A stretch of 36,493 nucleotides of DNA from Nitrosovibrio sp. Nv4. Its GTDB lineage: Bacteria; Pseudomonadota; Gammaproteobacteria; Burkholderiales; SG8-39. Positions 33,220 through 36,493 of this stretch are shown piece after piece (within the stretch, counting starts at the first letter, position 1; each line of letters opens with the position of its first letter). A program made the position numbers and the translations under genes. Under the pieces are notes generated by a model. The model searched no databases. It saw only the letters and a program-made list of their open reading frames with translations, and was not told the DNA's origin. The stretch covers positions 1-36,493 of the forward strand of contig CAMDRF010000023.1 of NCBI GenBank assembly GCA_945906765.1, written 5' to 3'.

Positions 33220-35694
33220 ATGATCCAAATCTTGTCCGCCGGTCGCAAACCGGTCTCGACCGCCGCAGCCGCCGACGCAGAAGCCGCCGAACGCCTTATT
33301 GCCTCGGGCAACCGCGCCGAAGAGGAAGGCCGATTGCCGGCGGCCTGCGAAATGTATCGCGCCGCCATCGATGTCGCTCCGCGGTACGCCCCGGCGCATC
33401 TGAACCTCGGCATCGGGCTTGAGGCGGCCGGCGACGCCGATGGCGCGTTGCAATCCTATGAGCGGGCGCTCGTCCTCGATCCGGCAAACCCCTACGTAAA
33501 CTATAACCTGGGCAAGCTGCTGTGCTCGCTTGAAGATCCAGAGCGGGCCGAACGCCTGCTGCGCTCAGCTCTGGAATCCAAGCCGGCGTTCGCGGAGGCG
33601 AACGTCATGCTCGCCAATCTGTACGACACGCAGGGAAACCATCGCGCGGCGGCAGCCGAGCTCGAGGCCGCGCTTGAGCACCGGCCGCAGTATGTCGGCG
33701 CGCTGTGCAACTACGCGACCGTCCTGAGAAAAATGGGCAGGTGGAACGATGCGGAATCCGCCTTGCGCCGGGCCGTGAATGCGAAACCGGACGGCAATTT
33801 CGATGCACTGAACGCGCTGGGCGGTCTCCTTGCACTACAGGGACGTCTGGCGGAAGCCACCGGGTGCTACGAGAAAGCCACAGAATTGCGGCCCGAAATC
33901 GCCGAAGCGCGCTGGAACATCGGCAACGTACTTGCGGATCAAGGCCGGCTGGACGAGGCGGTTATCCGCTATCAGGAAGCACTCTCGCTCGATCCCGGTT
34001 TCATCGAGGCACGGCGCAGTCTGTGCATGGTTCTACTCGAGCAGGGCCGCCCGGCCGACGCCATTGTCCGCTTGCGCGAGTTGCTGTCGAGCAATCCCGA
34101 TTTTGCGAATGGGCATCTGAGCCTGGGAACTATTCTTGGCGGCCAACGCAGGCTGGATGAGGCCGCGGATTCACTGCATCGAGCCCTTGCGTTGAAGCCC
34201 GAACTCGCAGAGGCGCATGTCGGCCTCGGCAAGATTCACAAGGCCCGGGACAACACGGCTGAAGCCATTCGCTGCTACAAGAAATCGCTGTCGATCGAAC
34301 CTGAGAACGTCGAGGCGCGCTGGGCCGTTGCAGTGTCCGAACTCCAAGCCGTATCTGGCTCCGATGCCGCCGCCGCGGAAGGCCGTATCGCCTTCTCGCG
34401 GAAACTCGATGAGCTGGACCGCTGGATCGGCGAGGCGCGCCTTGCGTCGAGCGTAAAAATCGTCGGCAACCCGCCGCCGTTCTACCTTGCGTACCAGGAG
34501 CAGAACAACCGCGCGCTGCTCCAACGCCATGGATCGCTTTGTTCCCGCATCATGGCGGACTGGCTTAAAGGGCAGCGGCCGGCGGCATCCACCCGCCCCC
34601 GCCGCCGCCGGGACATTCTTCGCGTAGCTGTGGTTTCGGCGTACTTTCAGAACCATTCCGTGTGGAATGCCCTCGTAAAGGGCTGGTTTCAACAGATGGA
34701 TCGCGCTCGGTTCGAGCTCGACGCGTATTATTTAGGCGACGATTTCGATCGGGAGACGCGATTTGCGCAGTCATCGGCGACGCATTTCGAACAGGGAAAT
34801 GGAAGCCTGCACCGCTGGGTTCGAGCCATCGCGATCCGGCAGCCCGACGTTCTGGTTTATCCGGAGATCGGCATGGATCCCTTGACCCTCAAGCTAGCCA
34901 GCATGCGGCTTGCGCCCGCGCAAGTCACCACCTGGGGACATCCGGAGACCACCGGTCTGCCGACGATCGACCATTTTATTTCGGCAGAGGACCTGGAACC
35001 CGAACAGGCGAATGAAAACTATACCGAGCAACTCTCGCTGTTGCCCCACCTGGGGTGCTGCTACCCATCACGTCGAATCGAGCCTGTTGCTCCGGATTTG
35101 AGCAGCCTGGGGATCGATTCGTCGGTTTCGATCCTCGTTTGCCCCGGAACACCGTTCAAGTACGCTCCCCGGCACGATCGGGTGTTTGCGGAGATTGCCA
35201 GCCGGCTTGACTCCTGCCGGTTCGTTTTTTTCACCTATCGAGTACCCGAGCTCTCGGACAAGCTGCGCAATCGGCTGCGCGCCGTGTTCGCCTCACTTGG
35301 GCTCGACGCGGAGAAGTTCATCGCCTTCATCCCATGGCAGACCCCGGCGGAGTTCCGCGGATTAATGGGCCGCGCCCATGTGTTTCTCGATACCCTGGGC
35401 TTTTCGGGCTTCAACACGGCGATGGAAGCCGTGGAATGCGGTCTACCGATCGTCACGCGCGAAGGCCAGTTCATGCGCGGCAGGTTCGCCAGCGGCATCC
35501 TCAGGCGCATGGGAATGCACGAACTCGTGGCAAAGACCGAAGAAGACTACGTCGACCTGGCGGTCAGGATTTGCCGCGACGCCGAATACCGCACGCACCT
35601 CCGGCAACGGATTGAAGCAAAGCGGAGCATTCTATTCGACGACCCTGCTCCGATACGCGCGCTGGAAGATTTTCTTGCCCGCACAGCGCGCTAG
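33220..35694 (+). CDS. TPR protein with divergent GT41-like domain
   Basis: This protein of about 824 aa starts at ATG 33220; an in-frame TTG at 33208 would add four residues. Residues about 15-380 are roughly ten TPRs with the typical LGxxLxxxGRLDEA pattern. Residues about 455-820 are a distant GT41-type domain: RVAVVSAYFQNHSVW keeps the His position, APAQVTTWGHPETTGLPTIDHF matches the GYPxTTG strand, and FLDTLGFSGFNTAMEAVECGLPIV replaces DxFPYNGxTTxxEALWMGVP. The usual Lys in the LKS strand is not seen (FVFFTYRVPE). It is transcribed away from the pilin gene across a 264-base spacer. A role as glycosyltransferase for a surface protein is plausible but unproven. Confidence 0.85.
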   Translation: MIQILSAGRKPVSTAAAADAEAAERLIASGNRAEEEGRLPAACEMYRAAIDVAPRYAPAHLNLGIGLEAAGDADGALQSYERALVLDPANPYVNYNLGKLLCSLEDPERAERLLRSALESKPAFAEANVMLANLYDTQGNHRAAAAELEAALEHRPQYVGALCNYATVLRKMGRWNDAESALRRAVNAKPDGNFDALNALGGLLALQGRLAEATGCYEKATELRPEIAEARWNIGNVLADQGRLDEAVIRYQEALSLDPGFIEARRSLCMVLLEQGRPADAIVRLRELLSSNPDFANGHLSLGTILGGQRRLDEAADSLHRALALKPELAEAHVGLGKIHKARDNTAEAIRCYKKSLSIEPENVEARWAVAVSELQAVSGSDAAAAEGRIAFSRKLDELDRWIGEARLASSVKIVGNPPPFYLAYQEQNNRALLQRHGSLCSRIMADWLKGQRPAASTRPRRRRDILRVAVVSAYFQNHSVWNALVKGWFQQMDRARFELDAYYLGDDFDRETRFAQSSATHFEQGNGSLHRWVRAIAIRQPDVLVYPEIGMDPLTLKLASMRLAPAQVTTWGHPETTGLPTIDHFISAEDLEPEQANENYTEQLSLLPHLGCCYPSRRIEPVAPDLSSLGIDSSVSILVCPGTPFKYAPRHDRVFAEIASRLDSCRFVFFTYRVPELSDKLRNRLRAVFASLGLDAEKFIAFIPWQTPAEFRGLMGRAHVFLDTLGFSGFNTAMEAVECGLPIVTREGQFMRGRFASGILRRMGMHELVAKTEEDYVDLAVRICRDAEYRTHLRQRIEAKRSILFDDPAPIRALEDFLARTAR

Positions 35695-36493
35695 GGTGCG
35701 TACCCCGGTATTTTAGACTCGTCCACCTCGTCGATCTGCTCCTTGTCGAGAAACAGATCGGCGTAGCGCCTGTACACCTGCTTGCGCACGAAAACGTCGA
35801 ACAAGTCGGGGTCTACGTGGCCGCCGAGCCGCATCTTGCCGAGGATCTGAAGCGACTCCGACAGCGTCTTGCCCTTCTTGTAGGGCCGGTCCTTGGCGGT
35901 CAGCGCCTCAAAAATATCGGCGATGCCCATGACGCGGGCCTGCACCGACATCTGCTCGCGCGTGAGGCCTTTGGGGTAGCCCTTGCCGTCCATGCGTTCG
36001 TGATGCCCGCCGGCATATTCCGGGACGTTTTTCAGGTGCTTCGGCCAGGGCAGGGCCTCGAGCATCTTGATGGTGGCCACGATGTGGTGGTTGATGATCT
36101 GCCGTTCGTCCGCCGTGAGGGTTCCAGCGCGGATGGTCAGGTTCTTCAGTTCGTCCTCGCTCAAAAAATTCGCCTCGTGACCCGAAATGTCGGTCCAGCG
36201 GTACCTGGCGATCGCCTTGACGCGTTCCTGGTCGGCTTCGCGCATCGCCTCGCCGCCGATGTTGCAGGCACGCAGGAACGCCCGGTCGTCGTCCAGGCGC
36301 CTGAGGCGCTCGCGATGGCGCGCATCGGCCGCATCGTGCTCCGCGCGCAGCGCGCCGTGGGCCACGAGCAGCGCCTTCTCCTTCAATAGTTCGACCTCGG
36401 CATCCCGCTTGAGGACCTCGAACCGGGTATCGACGAGATGGATGCGGTCGTAGATGGACTCCAGCTTGGTCGCCTTGTCCACCACGTGCACCG
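35691..36493 (-). CDS. HD-GYP domain phosphodiesterase, C-terminal part
   Basis: The frame enters from the right edge and ends in TAG overlapping the stop of the convergent TPR-glycosyltransferase gene (shared CTAG). The visible 267 residues contain a helical, charged linker (residues about 1-100 of the visible part), then RAGTLTADERQIINHHIVATIKML and the signature HHERMDGKGYPKGLT. PARVMGIADIFEALTAKDRPYKKG-type residues and a C-terminal tail rich in Tyr and Asp follow. HD-GYP proteins break down cyclic di-GMP or are degenerate sensors; the N-terminal sensor (often GAF) is outside the window. Cyclic di-GMP control would suit the neighbouring pilus gene, but this is inference. Confidence 0.85.
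   Translation of the reverse strand, partial: VHVVDKATKLESIYDRIHLVDTRFEVLKRDAEVELLKEKALLVAHGALRAEHDAADARHRERLRRLDDDRAFLRACNIGGEAMREADQERVKAIARYRWTDISGHEANFLSEDELKNLTIRAGTLTADERQIINHHIVATIKMLEALPWPKHLKNVPEYAGGHHERMDGKGYPKGLTREQMSVQARVMGIADIFEALTAKDRPYKKGKTLSESLQILGKMRLGGHVDPDLFDVFVRKQVYRRYADLFLDKEQIDEVDESKIPGYAP

Overview
The window reads as chromosome of a GC-rich betaproteobacterium (Burkholderiales/Rhodocyclales/Nitrosomonadales type). The evidence is gene order and protein style: ilvB-ilvH-ilvC-psd-pssA in one operon, an ECF sigma factor followed by DUF3619, DUF3106 and RDD genes, divergent lptFG and pepA-holC-valS, and a type IV pilin behind a sigma-54 promoter. I saw no rRNA, tRNA, CRISPR array, transposase or integrase. 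The species cannot be named from this.

Layout. 1-4901 (minus): branched-chain amino acid synthesis (ilvB, ilvH, ilvC) run into phosphatidylethanolamine synthesis (psd, pssA), then the start of an MFS transporter cut by the window edge. 5042-6975 (plus): ECF sigma factor, apparently with a CTG start, plus DUF3619, DUF3106 and RDD membrane/exported proteins. 6972-7774 (minus): a vapBC-like toxin-antitoxin pair followed by remnants of a DNA methyltransferase and an unidentified gene end. 7857-10060 (minus): lptG and lptF for LPS export. 10096-15204 (plus): pepA, holC, a small conserved gene, valS. 15201-16698: a decayed patch with an N-terminally truncated FecR-like gene and a chrB gene carrying three +1 frameshifts. 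16702-18159: BepA-type M48 protease (minus). 18224-22311 (plus): moaC and a MacA/MacB-type efflux set whose adaptor carries an unusual inserted helical domain.

From 22333 to 35694 the window is a surface-glycan or protein-glycosylation region. It holds a small SAM methyltransferase, and a tightly coupled operon (GT41-like/FkbM fusion, 74-aa unknown protein, GDP-mannose-dehydratase-like SDR, sugar C-methyltransferase). It also holds a 1286-residue protein with two complete TPR-GT41 modules in tandem, a 100-aa small protein, a type IVa major pilin with sigma-54 promoter and bidirectional terminator, and a further divergent TPR-GT41-like protein. Four GT41-like domains within 13 kb, around a pilin gene and next to nucleotide-sugar modification genes, are the most interesting content. 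The inference is cytoplasmic O-glycosylation of a surface protein, possibly the pilin, with a methyl-branched deoxysugar among the possible donors. The window ends in a partial HD-GYP phosphodiesterase gene (minus).

No stretch longer than about 300 bases lacks a gene or gene remnant. The longest real intergenic region (32956-33219) is the pilin promoter region. Coordinates rest on reading frames and ribosome-binding sites seen by eye; family names rest on recognised motifs, not on database searches.
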